Shown: positions 19,397 to 27,443, counted from the stretch's first letter. The stretch is DNA of 44,374 nt from Mucilaginibacter sp. UBA5151 (GCA_002413785.1 DHXR01000074.1:1-44374); one strand, 5' to 3'. Notes: generated by a model not told the origin, from the letters alone. Program-made: numbers and translations.

Positions 19397-20128
19397 ATGG
19401 CAGGAAAATTAACCGGCAAAGTGGCCATTATTACCGGTGCAAGTGCCGGTATAGGTAAAGCAAGTGCATTGGCGTTAGCTGCAGAAGGTGCTACCATCAT
19501 CCTTACAGCCCGACGGGCCGAAAGACTTGAGCAATTAGTCGCTGATATTGAAAAACTAGGCGCAAGAGCCGCTATTGTTGTGGGCGATGCCCGTGAAGAA
19601 GCAACTGCTGTTGAGGCGGTGAAAATAGCTTTGGAATTTGGCGGGCACATCGATATCCTGCTTAATAATGCAGGTATGGGGATTTATAAAAACATAGTGG
19701 ATACCAATGCCGACGAATATGATACGATGATGGACACCAATATGCGATCTGGCTTTTTATTTACACGGCACGTAGTACCTCAAATGATTAAACAGGGGAG
19801 TGGTACGGTACTCATGTTGTCTTCAATGGCAGGTGTGTACGGATTTGCAGGCGAAGCGGTGTATTGTGCTACCAAGTTTGCACAGGTAGGTTTTGCCCAG
19901 GCGCTGGACCGCGAATTAAGGCCCCACGGCATTAAAGTTGGCGCCATTTGCCCCGGTGGTGTAAAAACCGAGTTTGCAATTGGTACCGGTCGTACTGAAG
20001 AAGGTGTAGCTAATTCAGGTATGCTTGAACCTGAAGATGTTGCTGGCGCTGTGTTACTGGCTTGCACTCAATCAGCAGGATCACGTATAATTGAGATCCA
20101 AATGCGTACCATGGCAGAAGCGTTGTAA
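19397..20128 (+). CDS. Classical SDR family NAD(P)-dependent oxidoreductase
   Basis: 243 residues with all marks of a classical short-chain dehydrogenase: the cofactor loop TGASAGIG at residues 13-20, NNAG at about 90, the catalytic Ser in LMLSSMAG (about 142), and Tyr156 and Lys160 in YCATK. TARRAERL after beta-strand 2, with its Arg residues, suggests NADP. It is cytoplasmic. The exact substrate is unknown; serine- or 3-hydroxy-acid-type dehydrogenases and many short-chain alcohol or sugar dehydrogenases share this pattern. It has its own upstream region, with a palindrome at 19327-19344, and is monocistronic. A strong hairpin at 20166-20211 follows. Confidence 0.93.
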   Translation: MAGKLTGKVAIITGASAGIGKASALALAAEGATIILTARRAERLEQLVADIEKLGARAAIVVGDAREEATAVEAVKIALEFGGHIDILLNNAGMGIYKNIVDTNADEYDTMMDTNMRSGFLFTRHVVPQMIKQGSGTVLMLSSMAGVYGFAGEAVYCATKFAQVGFAQALDRELRPHGIKVGAICPGGVKTEFAIGTGRTEEGVANSGMLEPEDVAGAVLLACTQSAGSRIIEIQMRTMAEAL

Positions 20129-20165
20129 GTAAATAAGCACAATTTAAATTCAATAGGCATCCAAT

Positions 20166-20211
20166 AGAGCCATTATAATCGTTTTTACACTAAAACAATT
20201 ATAATGGCTCT
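20166..20211. repeat. Perfect 14-bp hairpin after the SDR gene
   Basis: AGAGCCATTATAAT (20166-20179) and ATTATAATGGCTCT (20198-20211) are perfectly complementary around an 18-base loop. It may end the SDR transcript, but no T run follows. The right arm is also the first part of the repeat copied at 21559, so the hairpin may be part of a small mobile element. Confidence 0.6.
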
Positions 20212-20281
20212 GGGACGCTTTGCCTTATTTTTAATTTTTTACATCCAAGTAAGTTGGATTGATTTGGGCCAACCAAAATTG
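20199..20281. repeat. Interspersed repeat, copy 1
   Basis: This ~83-bp stretch matches 21559-21642 in the same orientation. Shared blocks are TTATAATGGCTCTG, TATTTTTA, TTGGATTGAT and GGCCAACCAAAATTG, in the same order with small gaps. The two copies flank the DUF1080 gene. I do not recognise the family. Confidence 0.7.
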
Positions 20282-20396
20282 ATTTTGTGTTAAAATAGGG
20301 ATGTAGAAGGATTATTTACCATAGGATACGGGCGCATGGTCCTCTGCGAGAATCTGCGGAAACAAAAACGACCGCTTTGCCTGTGTATAGAAATTT

Positions 20397-21245
20397 TTAT
20401 TCCTTCACCAAATCCGCCGGCAACTTGTCTATCTCTTGTATCTTTATCCCTTTGTAAAACACTTCCGAACCCTCTGATTGTATCTGAATCTTTCCTTTTG
20501 TTAATGGTAACACCTTGCCGTTATCCATTTGGCTGTTGTGGTATAGTACCATCATTACTTTACCGTTCATCACCTGTATGCTGGTATCGCCGTGGCAATA
20601 GAGGTCGAGGGTATTCCACTGGCCTGCGGCGTTTTCTGCATCGCCTTGTTTAATGCAATGCCGGCCGATTTTATTGCTGGCGCTGAATGTGGTAAGTGTT
20701 CCCTTTGCGCTATATACATAAGAGCTGTCAGACTGCTTAACAACAGGTATATCAGCCATTGCTCCGGCGCACCCCCAGTAATCGCCACAATTGCCCTGCT
20801 CTACCTGGAACTCCTGCGACCGCATCCATGCCCCGTAATCGGCGCCAAAAGGTCCTACTGAACGGTATAAAACGCCGCTATCCATCTTTTTGCCTTTCTT
20901 TTGTCCCCATAAAAGCGTTCCCCACTTAAACTGCAATTGCAGGTGATAATTTTCATATTCTTTTTGGGTTGATAGGGCTCCCCAGTTTTCGCCCGAAATT
21001 TTAATAACATTTTCGCCATCCTGCTTTACCACGCTAAAGACCAGGCGCGGGTCATTATTCAGGCCGATGGGGATGCCTGTGATGGCTTTGCCGCTATCGT
21101 TCAAGTCGGGGCCGATATAGGTATCCCAGCCGGCCAGGTCTTTTCCGTTAAATAGATTTTTCCATTGATTTTTATGACCGATGGTTGTAAAACCAAAAGT
21201 AAAAGCGCAAAGTAACAGGGGCAGGATAAATTTGGCTGGTTTCAT
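20397..21245 (-). CDS. Secreted DUF1080 / 3-keto-disaccharide hydrolase family protein
   Basis: 282 residues from the ATG at 21245 (MKPAKFILPLLLCAF, a clear signal peptide). An upstream in-frame start at 21419 would put ~58 unrelated residues before the signal peptide and was rejected. The DUF1080 jelly-roll is visible: WKNLFNGKDLAGWDTYIG at the start, YENYHLQLQFKWG, SGVLYRSVG, and the closing KGKIQIQSEGSEVFYKGIKI. Family members bind carbohydrates, and several hydrolyse 3-keto-glycosides made by Gfo/Idh-type oxidases; this link is family knowledge, not shown here. The gene stands alone between two copies of an ~84-bp repeat, so it may have been gained as a unit. Confidence 0.9.
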   Translation of the reverse strand: MKPAKFILPLLLCAFTFGFTTIGHKNQWKNLFNGKDLAGWDTYIGPDLNDSGKAITGIPIGLNNDPRLVFSVVKQDGENVIKISGENWGALSTQKEYENYHLQLQFKWGTLLWGQKKGKKMDSGVLYRSVGPFGADYGAWMRSQEFQVEQGNCGDYWGCAGAMADIPVVKQSDSSYVYSAKGTLTTFSASNKIGRHCIKQGDAENAAGQWNTLDLYCHGDTSIQVMNGKVMMVLYHNSQMDNGKVLPLTKGKIQIQSEGSEVFYKGIKIQEIDKLPADLVKE

Positions 21246-21782
21246 AATTGGCGAAGGCGTTATTTTACCGAATTTAGGTATAATATTTACAATTTCAATG
21301 TCTTTCTTTTTTTCTTTCTGATAGGAAAGATTTTTACATAATAGTAAAGTTGGGTAGTGGTTGGATAAGGTCGGTATATCCGACTGGTAAAACAAGAAAC
21401 CTGAAATTTTATTAAACAATTAAATCTTTTTGTTCTTTCGTCGCAGTAGACTTTGCCCTGCCCATCCATGATTCAATCATCCTGAGATCCGAAGATGCTA
21501 ATATGACTTTTGGTTGGCGCAAGGAAAGGTATCCAGGAATCATTTTCACCCTGAATGGTTTATAATGGCTCTGAGACGTATTGTTTGTTGCCTATTTTTA
21601 TACTAACAAGTAATTTGGATTGATCCTGGCCAACCAAAATTGCTATGGCAAAAAGTATGCCCACATACGAACCATACTTTTAAATGGATATTTTTTGATT
21701 TAGGGCAAACTTTAATTGAATACTTTAGAAACTCCAATAAGCTGAGCACCTATCGGTTCAATTTTATATTACCTTCGCCCTG
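21246..21782. other. Intergenic region upstream of DUF1080
   Basis: 537 bp without a gene. It holds repeat copy 2 (21559-21642) and, at about 21508-21520, the block TTTTGGTTGGCGC, which resembles the repeat end in inverted orientation. The remainder shows nothing recognisable. Confidence 0.5.
21559..21642. repeat. Interspersed repeat, copy 2
   Basis: Direct copy of 20199-20281, with the same four conserved blocks in order and some indels in the middle. This copy lacks the inverted arm that makes copy 1 part of a hairpin. Confidence 0.7.
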
Positions 21783-22022
21783 ATGATTACAAATTTTACG
21801 ATTGATTTAAGCGGGGCCACCTTTGAGTTTATAACCATGAACCGCGTTAAACTGCAGCTATTCCAGGTATATGTAGTGCAGGGGGATAAAAAGAAACGGT
21901 TCCATATGCAGATTAATGAGGCGGGGGCTTTCTATATTACTGATAAACCAGCGTGTCCCGAAATCTATTATGATTTGGAAAGCACTTTTAGTGATGCTAT
22001 ATTGAAGTTGGGCGAGATTTAA
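21783..22022 (+). CDS. Small hypothetical protein
   Basis: 79 residues, with no signal peptide or membrane helix. The sequence looks like a compact alpha-beta protein with alternating strands (ATFEFITMNRVKLQLFQVYV, RFHMQINEAGAFYITD) and ends CPEIYYDLESTFSDAILKLG. I do not recognise the family. It is likely real because of its balanced composition and the strong shared terminator at 22101-22129 after it. It is convergent with the 210-residue gene. Confidence 0.55.
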   Translation: MITNFTIDLSGATFEFITMNRVKLQLFQVYVVQGDKKKRFHMQINEAGAFYITDKPACPEIYYDLESTFSDAILKLGEI

Positions 22023-22100
22023 AATTACATCTGTGCAGGCGTGATAGCTTTATCTATTTTTCATGCCTACGATACATCTGAATATAAATGGGAAAAACAA

Positions 22101-22129
22101 ACAAAGCCTGTGTTCATCGCAGGCTTTGT
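22101..22129. terminator. Bidirectional terminator
   Basis: ACAAAGCCTG (22101-22110) and CAGGCTTTGT (22120-22129) make a perfect 10-bp stem with a 9-base loop. A T-rich tract follows on the plus strand (GTATTTTTAG) and on the minus strand (TTGTTTTTCC). It lies between two convergent genes and should end both transcripts. Confidence 0.88.
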
Positions 22130-22136
22130 CGTATTT

Positions 22137-22769
22137 TTAGCAGATAACGTTGTTTTCTGATATGGTATAAATAAAGTATACCCTATCGTTTTGAGCATCT
22201 TCATTCAAAATTACCTTTTCAAAAATTCCACGTTGCTTCTCATTGTAAACTCTCAGTCCATCACGGATTTGCAGCTGAAATATTTTACCAGCTAAGACAT
22301 CCAAGCCATAAGTTTTTGCTGCTGTTAACACCGCTTTGCCCAGTAGAAGGCCGGTTTCATCAAGTGGCCATAGCGCATGCCAGAAGGTTTCTTCTTTCTT
22401 TTTTGGTGCAAATAAACTTATCATCAGGGCTATATTCAGCAGTGATCTCCCTTTCTCTGAGTTTAATGATTGAACTAATTTTATCAGAAACTGCGGTGAT
22501 GATAATATGCCGGGCGTTGCTTCAATCAGTATATCCAGGTCTATATACTGGGCAGTGTCGGGATCATCAAACATCGACTTCAATTCCTCATACAGGCCAT
22601 CCATGGGATTCACCTGATAAACTTTGTCCTTGTAATAGATAAATGCCGTGCAGTTGTCTGAGCCAACTGTAATCTTAAAATCTTCTGCTGCACACATTTT
22701 AAGTTTACAGAATGCGTCGGCAAAAGCGCCAATAGGGACCGGTTTGGCCCTTTGCTGTATTTTTTTCAT
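22137..22769 (-). CDS. Hypothetical protein, 210 residues
   Basis: Starts at the ATG at 22769. There is no signal peptide; one moderately hydrophobic stretch (LLNIALMISLFAP) is probably buried. Notable parts are CKLKMCAAEDFKITVGSDNC with three Cys, an acidic middle (MFDDPDTAQYIDLDILIEATPG) and a C-terminal segment KIFQLQIRDGLRVYNEKQRG. I do not recognise the family or function. It is separated from the next minus-strand gene by a terminator, so it has its own transcript. Confidence 0.65.
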   Translation of the reverse strand: MKKIQQRAKPVPIGAFADAFCKLKMCAAEDFKITVGSDNCTAFIYYKDKVYQVNPMDGLYEELKSMFDDPDTAQYIDLDILIEATPGILSSPQFLIKLVQSLNSEKGRSLLNIALMISLFAPKKKEETFWHALWPLDETGLLLGKAVLTAAKTYGLDVLAGKIFQLQIRDGLRVYNEKQRGIFEKVILNEDAQNDRVYFIYTISENNVIC

Positions 22770-22858
22770 GATTTTGTTTTTGAAAAACTTTGAAAGTTTG
22801 GTGGATAAATTTTTTAAGTTTAGGATTGGGGAATAAACAATTTAAGTTTTTTCCAAAA

Positions 22859-22886
22859 AGCAGGCCGATATACATACCGGCCTGCT
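22859..22886 (-). terminator. Intrinsic terminator of the 68-residue gene
   Basis: A perfect 9-bp G+C-rich stem (AGCAGGCCG, 22859-22867, with 22878-22886) and a 10-base loop, followed on the minus strand by a T run (22855-22859). It lies 25 bp past the stop of the minus-strand gene ending at 22911. Confidence 0.85.
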
Positions 22887-22910
22887 GTAATATTACTGAT
22901 AAGACAATTC

Positions 22911-23117
22911 CTATCCCGCGTTATCCTTCAACGCAAAGGTAACGTCATGATAAATCTCGTCACCGCTAAGCGTGGCAATATTAGCAGTGGATGCGATACT
23001 GAACTTGAGTCCTGCCCGCTTATTGTCAGGAAGCAATAGGCTCATGTACACATCTAAATAGGTTTTACCGTTGGAGGAGTCAATACGCTCCCGGTAACAA
23101 TCAAAAGATAAATTCAT
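22911..23117 (-). CDS. Small hypothetical protein
   Basis: 68 residues starting at the ATG at 23117 (MNLSFDCYRERIDS). It has no signal peptide or membrane helix. It is beta-rich with a pattern like a small sandwich (TYLDVYMSLLLPDNKRAGLKF, IYHDVTFALKDNAG). I do not recognise it. Support for its being real comes from the clean terminator right after it. The neighbouring genes are equally uncharacterised, so no role can be inferred. Confidence 0.6.
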   Translation of the reverse strand: MNLSFDCYRERIDSSNGKTYLDVYMSLLLPDNKRAGLKFSIASTANIATLSGDEIYHDVTFALKDNAG

Positions 23118-23266
23118 TTTGTTAATGATTTTTTTAAAGGTTAATTAATAATGTTAATTGGTGTTGTGGTTTCCCGGCTGAAAAGGTTTAGGAACCCAGT
23201 TAGGATTGATCAGCGGAGTGGCTGAACACTATTTTTCCTGGCTGGGAAAAAATCCATTTTGAGCAT

Positions 23267-23593
23267 ATGGTGGAGAAAAGGATAAGGATTAGGGCCGGGG
23301 TACACCTCCACCAAAATATAGGTGGGGTTGCTTATTGGAGACCCTTTCAGTGCCTGCTTACACCCGTCAAAGGAGTAAAAGGTCAGCCGGAGGTTATCAA
23401 GCAGCGTGATAAAGCTGCCGATGATCTGTTCTCGACAGCTGTTTCTACCGTCAGGCAGCCCATCGAATCACTTTTTAACTGGCTCATCGTAAATACTGAC
23501 ATCCAAAGAGCCAGCAAGGTCAGGTCTACCAATGGGTTACTCGTACATATCTTCGGTAAAATTGCCGCTGCCTTTATTTACCTTGTATTTTAA
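23267..23593 (+). mobile_element. DDE transposase C-terminal fragment
   Basis: 108 residues. The last ~75 match the end of a DDE transposase of the IS4/IS5 kind common in this phylum: LLTPVKGVKGQPEVIKQRDK, then VSTVRQPIESLFNWLI and ASKVRSTNGLLVHIFGKIAA. The Glu in RQPIESLFNW is the probable third catalytic acid. The N-terminal two thirds with both catalytic Asp are absent, and the first ~30 residues do not look like the family. No terminal inverted repeats were found. It is an IS relic marking the left edge of the sulfur gene cluster. Confidence 0.75.
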
Positions 23594-23713
23594 CCCTTGA
23601 TTCGCATTAATAGTAATATTTTAAATAGTTTTGTTCATTCAGGATAATTATCCTGCACAGATAAATTCAGATCGGACTGTTTCGTAAAAAACAGGTTCAT
23701 TCGCGAATGTTAT

Positions 23714-23757
23714 GTAACATTAGTTACATAAAAAAGTATCAATATAGTTGAGTTTTG
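23714..23757 (+). promoter_or_regulatory. Crp/Fnr-type operator and -7 box before the diheme cytochrome
   Basis: GTAAC (23714-23718), spacer ATTA, GTTAC (23723-23727): the palindrome extends to 9-bp arms (23710-23731). A -7-like box GAGTTTTG starts at 23750, 29.5 bp from the palindrome centre. The same spacing occurs at 26444.5/26474 and 27387.5/27417. This matches an activator bound at about -41.5. Confidence 0.7.
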
Positions 23758-23817
23758 TTTTCTAAGACCAAAGCATAGCCATGGTGTTTTAATCTCAGGA
23801 ATCATTCATTCGTTCCA

Positions 23818-24909
23818 ATGGATAAAAAGCAGAAAAGAGAACTTATTAAAGCAGTAATATTTATTACCCGGTCCATGATGATGTTATCATTAATTATTGT
23901 TGCCTGTATTGCCATCCTGGTTTTTTCTTTATTTAACCCACATTCTGTACAGAAAGTTCTTTTAAAAAGCGACCTAAAGTCCCCCGTGATTCATCCTGTA
24001 TCTGCAACAGCGTGGGCTTCTGCACCAAGAATCATTCCTTCTGATGTCTGGAAATCACCCGATGAAAGTACAATCCCCGCAGGAAAAGCCGGTGATATGA
24101 TCCGTTATGGCAAAGCGCTGGTGACCTGTACCGCTAAATACCTTGGCCCTCAGGGCTCCGTAGCGCATTTGACCAATGGCATGAACTGCCAGAATTGTCA
24201 TCTTGCAGGTGGAACTAAATTATTCGGGAATAACTTTGCCGGTTTCATAGCCAGTTATCCAAAACTAAGCGGACGAAGCGGAAAAGTTGAGCCAGCCTCG
24301 GAGCGTATAGCGGAATGTTTTGAACGCAGTCTTTCAGGGAAAGTTCCTGATACTTCAAAAAAGGAAATACAGTCCATATTGGCTTATATGAAATGGATTG
24401 GTAAAGACGTTAAAAAAGGACAAAAGTTATTTGGAAACTCGACTGAAAAGTTAGCCTTTATGGATAAGCCCGCTGACCCGGATAAAGGGAAACAGGTATT
24501 TACAATGAAATGTCAGAGCTGCCATGGGCATAATGGTGAGGGGATGCTTGCAGCTGACAAAAAATCGTATACTTACCCTCCGTTATGGGGCAAGCATAGT
24601 TACAATGATGGGGCAGGTATGTACAGGATGACTAACCTCGCCGGTTTTGTAAAAAACAATATGCCTTTCGGGGCAACTTATCAAAGTCCGCAGCTAACCA
24701 ATGAAGAAGCATGGAATGTTGCAGCCTTCATTAACTCACAACCACGCCCGCACAGGAATCAGGATAATGACTGGAAAGACCTTAAAAAGAAGCCGATTGA
24801 TTTTCCCTTCGGTCCATATGCGGACGCTTTTAGCGAAAAGCAGCACAAATATGGCCCGTTTAAGCCAATAAAGTATGCACAAAAAGAATTAACCAACAAA
24901 AAATCATAA
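23818..24909 (+). CDS. TsdA-like diheme cytochrome c (thiosulfate dehydrogenase family)
   Basis: 363 residues. One N-terminal membrane anchor (about 17-40) leads to a periplasmic part with two c-type heme sites, CQNCH at 124-128 and CQSCH at 232-236. The layout follows TsdA thiosulfate dehydrogenase/tetrathionate reductase: RIAECFERSLSG places Cys167 about 40 residues after the first heme, as the unusual Cys axial ligand of TsdA, and Met282 in NNMPFGATY is placed as the second heme's axial ligand. TsdA joins two thiosulfates into tetrathionate. The N-terminal anchor in place of a cleaved signal suggests electron transfer at the membrane. It is the first gene of a unit with a DsrE-like and a substrate-binding protein, under a Crp/Fnr-type site. 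Another diheme oxidase role remains possible. Confidence 0.82.
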   Translation: MDKKQKRELIKAVIFITRSMMMLSLIIVACIAILVFSLFNPHSVQKVLLKSDLKSPVIHPVSATAWASAPRIIPSDVWKSPDESTIPAGKAGDMIRYGKALVTCTAKYLGPQGSVAHLTNGMNCQNCHLAGGTKLFGNNFAGFIASYPKLSGRSGKVEPASERIAECFERSLSGKVPDTSKKEIQSILAYMKWIGKDVKKGQKLFGNSTEKLAFMDKPADPDKGKQVFTMKCQSCHGHNGEGMLAADKKSYTYPPLWGKHSYNDGAGMYRMTNLAGFVKNNMPFGATYQSPQLTNEEAWNVAAFINSQPRPHRNQDNDWKDLKKKPIDFPFGPYADAFSEKQHKYGPFKPIKYAQKELTNKKS

Positions 24910-24921
24910 ACAAACAGAACC

Positions 24922-25377
24922 ATGAAAAAGTACGCCTTCATCTTAGTTGCCATTACATTATTAGCTTTTGTAAAAAAAGCAAGCGCGCAAACCGATCCGG
25001 CCGCCTTTACAGGTGCGGAAGCAAAATTAAAGCATTACGATGCGCTCTATATCCTGAACTCGGGTGATGACAAGAAGATAAAAGGAATTTTGCGAAATAT
25101 GGATAATACACTGGAAGATCCCCGCTTAAAAGGAAAATTACATATAGAACTTATCGCTTTTGGTGATGGCGTAGCTATTTATATGAAGAGCGGCACCTAT
25201 GAGCAGGCGTTGAAAGACCTTCAGGCCAAAGGTGTTGTTTTGGCACAATGCAGCAATACGGTTAGGGAACGCAAAATAGATAAGAACGACTTATTCCCGT
25301 TTATATCCTATGTGCCAAGCGGTAACGGAGAAATCATTATCCGTCAGTATGAGGGATGGGCTGTCGTGCATCCATAG
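24922..25377 (+). CDS. Secreted DsrE/DsrF-like sulfur-carrier family protein
   Basis: 151 residues. A signal peptide (FILVAITLLAFVKKASAQ) directs it to the periplasm. The mature part has the DsrE-like Rossmann-type fold: a first strand with YDALYILNSGD, then LHIELIAFGDGVAIYMKSG, and the loop VVLAQCSNTVRER with one conserved Cys that in this family can carry sulfur as a persulfide. It starts 12 bp after the cytochrome gene. In sulfur oxidisers DsrE/TusA-type proteins pass sulfane sulfur between enzymes; here the periplasmic position suggests contact with the cytochrome or the binding protein. The function is inferred from family and context. Confidence 0.85.
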   Translation: MKKYAFILVAITLLAFVKKASAQTDPAAFTGAEAKLKHYDALYILNSGDDKKIKGILRNMDNTLEDPRLKGKLHIELIAFGDGVAIYMKSGTYEQALKDLQAKGVVLAQCSNTVRERKIDKNDLFPFISYVPSGNGEIIIRQYEGWAVVHP

Positions 25378-25423
25378 AAATGAGCTGACCGAATCCATCT
25401 TAACCTTTATAAAAACTCAAGTA

Positions 25424-26341
25424 ATGCTTTATAGAAAATTAATATTTGCTGTGGCCGGTCTTATCATGGTAAGCAGCCGGGTGAAAGCACAGGATCACCG
25501 GTTTGATCCGCCATGGAACACGCCTCCTCAAAGCGAGGTAATGTTCACCATACCAGGGGTGGACAATGTTCCCGATCTTTTCGGCGATATCAATGACCCG
25601 CAATTGGTGGTATTCTTTGCCGGAAACCAGTTTATGTGTATTGATGACCTGCTGGCTGCATTTAAAAAAGAACACCCGGAATACCAGCGCATATTCGCGG
25701 AAACCTTACCTCCCGGAATACTGGCTAAACAAATTATAGGCGGATCAATTACTATTGGCAACATGCGTATCACCTTAAAGCCGGATGTTTATACTGCAGG
25801 TAAAAGCCGGATAGACCAAATGCCCCGGTATTTCACTAAAACAGAAATTTACGCTAAAAACCGGTTAGCCATTATGGTTCGAAAAGGTAACCCGAAAAAT
25901 GTGAAAGGATTAAACGATCTCGGCCGGGCCGATGTGCGTGTAAGTATGCCCAACCCGGAATGGGAAGGAATTGGCAAACGTATAGTGGAAGCTTATCTAA
26001 AAGCAGGAGGAGAAACGTTAAAAACGGCAGTGATGGAAACGAAGGTAAAAGATAGTACTACTATTCTTACCCAGATCCATCACCGGCAAAGCCCTATGCG
26101 CTTGCTTTATAACCAAAGCGATGCAGCCCCGGTGTGGCATTCAGAAGCTTATTACCAGCAATTAATTAATCACCCAATAGAATTGGTAGAAATCCCTGAA
26201 AAGGAAAACATTAAGGCTGAATATATAGCTGCTCTGATGAAATCAGCTCCTCACCCACAGGCTGCGAAGGATTTTATGAACTTTCTGGTAAGCCCGGCAG
26301 CGAAAGCGATTTATAAAAAGTATGGCTTTAGTACGGAATAA
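25424..26341 (+). CDS. Periplasmic oxyanion-type substrate-binding protein, orphan
   Basis: 305 residues from the ATG at 25424 (MLYRKLIFAVAGLIMVSSRVKAQ, signal peptide). The earlier in-frame ATG at 25310 would overlap the DsrE gene by 68 bp and was rejected. The fold is that of ModA-like extracellular binding proteins (SBP_bac_11 type): LVVFFAGNQFMCIDDLLAAFKKEHP, YAKNRLAIMVRKGNPKNV, GLNDLGRADVRVSMPNPEWEG, and a final APHPQAAKDFMNFLVSPAAKAI. These proteins usually bind molybdate or sulfate-like anions for an ABC transporter, but no permease or ATPase is present nearby. It follows dsrE by 46 bp. Binding of a sulfur oxyanion is an inference from its neighbours. Confidence 0.82.
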   Translation: MLYRKLIFAVAGLIMVSSRVKAQDHRFDPPWNTPPQSEVMFTIPGVDNVPDLFGDINDPQLVVFFAGNQFMCIDDLLAAFKKEHPEYQRIFAETLPPGILAKQIIGGSITIGNMRITLKPDVYTAGKSRIDQMPRYFTKTEIYAKNRLAIMVRKGNPKNVKGLNDLGRADVRVSMPNPEWEGIGKRIVEAYLKAGGETLKTAVMETKVKDSTTILTQIHHRQSPMRLLYNQSDAAPVWHSEAYYQQLINHPIELVEIPEKENIKAEYIAALMKSAPHPQAAKDFMNFLVSPAAKAIYKKYGFSTE

Positions 26342-26437
26342 TTAAAAGCCGCGGGCTATTTCAGAAGAAACTTCGTTAACAGCGAGTGTCAAAAAATACA
26401 TGTCTTTATCAAAAAAAACTATTTTCAAGCATAATCT

Positions 26438-26481
26438 GTAACTTAAGTCACCAACTCAACACAACGTTCCTGCTACTTTTG
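26438..26481 (+). promoter_or_regulatory. Crp/Fnr-type operator and -7 box before tauE
   Basis: GTAAC (26438-26442), spacer TTAA, GTCAC (26447-26451). A perfect TAnnTTTG box, TACTTTTG, begins at 26474, 29.5 bp from the centre. The start codon at 26499 is only 17 bp beyond the box, so the leader is very short. Confidence 0.72.
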
Positions 26482-26498
26482 CTTTTAAATATAATAAA

Positions 26499-27287
26499 GT
26501 GGAAATAGCAGGATATGCAGCAGCAGTATTAATAGGTTTATCATTAGGCTTAATCGGCGGCGGCGGCTCCATTCTCACTGTACCCATCCTGATCTTTTTT
26601 TTTCATATTGAACCGGTAATCGCTACTACCTACTCGCTTTTTGTTGTTGGTATCACCAGTTCAGCAGGGGCATTTAGTCACTATAAAAAAGGCAATGTTA
26701 ATTTTAAAATCGCGCTACTATTTGGCCTACCCTCATTGATAGCCATATTTATTATGCGCAAATGGGTTATGCCTGCTATTCCGCATCATTTGTTCAACTT
26801 AGGGCAGTTTGAACTTACCAAACCCACACTCCTTATGCTGGTTTTTGCCGGTTTGATGCTTGCAGCTTCAATTTCTATGATCAGGAAAAAGAAAGAATTC
26901 ATAACTGGTGATTTAGCGATAAGTTATACCAAACTTGTATTTCAAAGCCTTTTAGTGGGAATAATTACCGGCTTTGTTGGTGTCGGGGGTGGATTTTTGA
27001 TCATCCCCTCGCTGGTGTTATTTGCCGGGCTGCCAATGAAAAAAGCTGTGGGCACCTCCTTAATGGTGATGACCATTAGTTCTTTATTAGGTGTTTTGGG
27101 CGATGTTAGCCGGCATGAGCCTCTTAACTATACCTTTTTAATGATCTTTTCTGCATTTGCCGTTGCTGGTATTATTGCCGGAAGCTATTTCACCAAATAT
27201 GTTAACGACGCCAAACTAAAACCTGCATTTGGCTGGTTCGTACTGGTTATGGGAATATTTGTCCTGGTCACAACTTTATATAAATAA
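26499..27287 (+). CDS. TauE/SafE family (sulfite exporter-type) membrane protein
   Basis: 262 residues with about seven to eight membrane helices. The family repeat is visible twice: LIGLSLGLIGGGGSILTVPIL near the N-terminus and LVGIITGFVGVGGGFLIIPSLV in the middle, both glycine-rich. TauE/SafE proteins move sulfite, sulfoacetate or related organosulfur anions through the inner membrane. It starts at a GTG, with the short leader noted upstream. It is a separate transcription unit between the cytochrome operon and the persulfide dioxygenase operon, with the same operator as both. Export of sulfite made by the persulfide dioxygenase is the natural reading. Confidence 0.93.
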   Translation: MEIAGYAAAVLIGLSLGLIGGGGSILTVPILIFFFHIEPVIATTYSLFVVGITSSAGAFSHYKKGNVNFKIALLFGLPSLIAIFIMRKWVMPAIPHHLFNLGQFELTKPTLLMLVFAGLMLAASISMIRKKKEFITGDLAISYTKLVFQSLLVGIITGFVGVGGGFLIIPSLVLFAGLPMKKAVGTSLMVMTISSLLGVLGDVSRHEPLNYTFLMIFSAFAVAGIIAGSYFTKYVNDAKLKPAFGWFVLVMGIFVLVTTLYK

Positions 27288-27380
27288 ACTATTAAGGCCT
27301 TTATTAATAAGGGCTCATCATGGTATCACGCCGGAGCTTATTACCTATACTTGTTTATTGCTGCAACCTGAACAGGCAGT

Positions 27381-27424
27381 GTAACGTAAGTCACCAAATA
27401 AGATAAAATATATAGCGAAATTTG
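27381..27424 (+). promoter_or_regulatory. Crp/Fnr-type operator and -7 box before the persulfide dioxygenase
   Basis: GTAAC (27381-27385), spacer GTAA, GTCAC (27390-27394). A -7-like box GAAATTTG begins at 27417, again 29.5 bp from the centre. The flank TAAGTCACCAA is shared with the tauE site. Confidence 0.7.
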
Positions 27425-27443
27425 ATCTATAATACCAAATGCT

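Noticed and set aside
20199..21642. CRISPR array from the repeated blocks near DUF1080
   Set aside because: Only two copies, over 1.3 kb apart, with a gene between them and no regular spacers.
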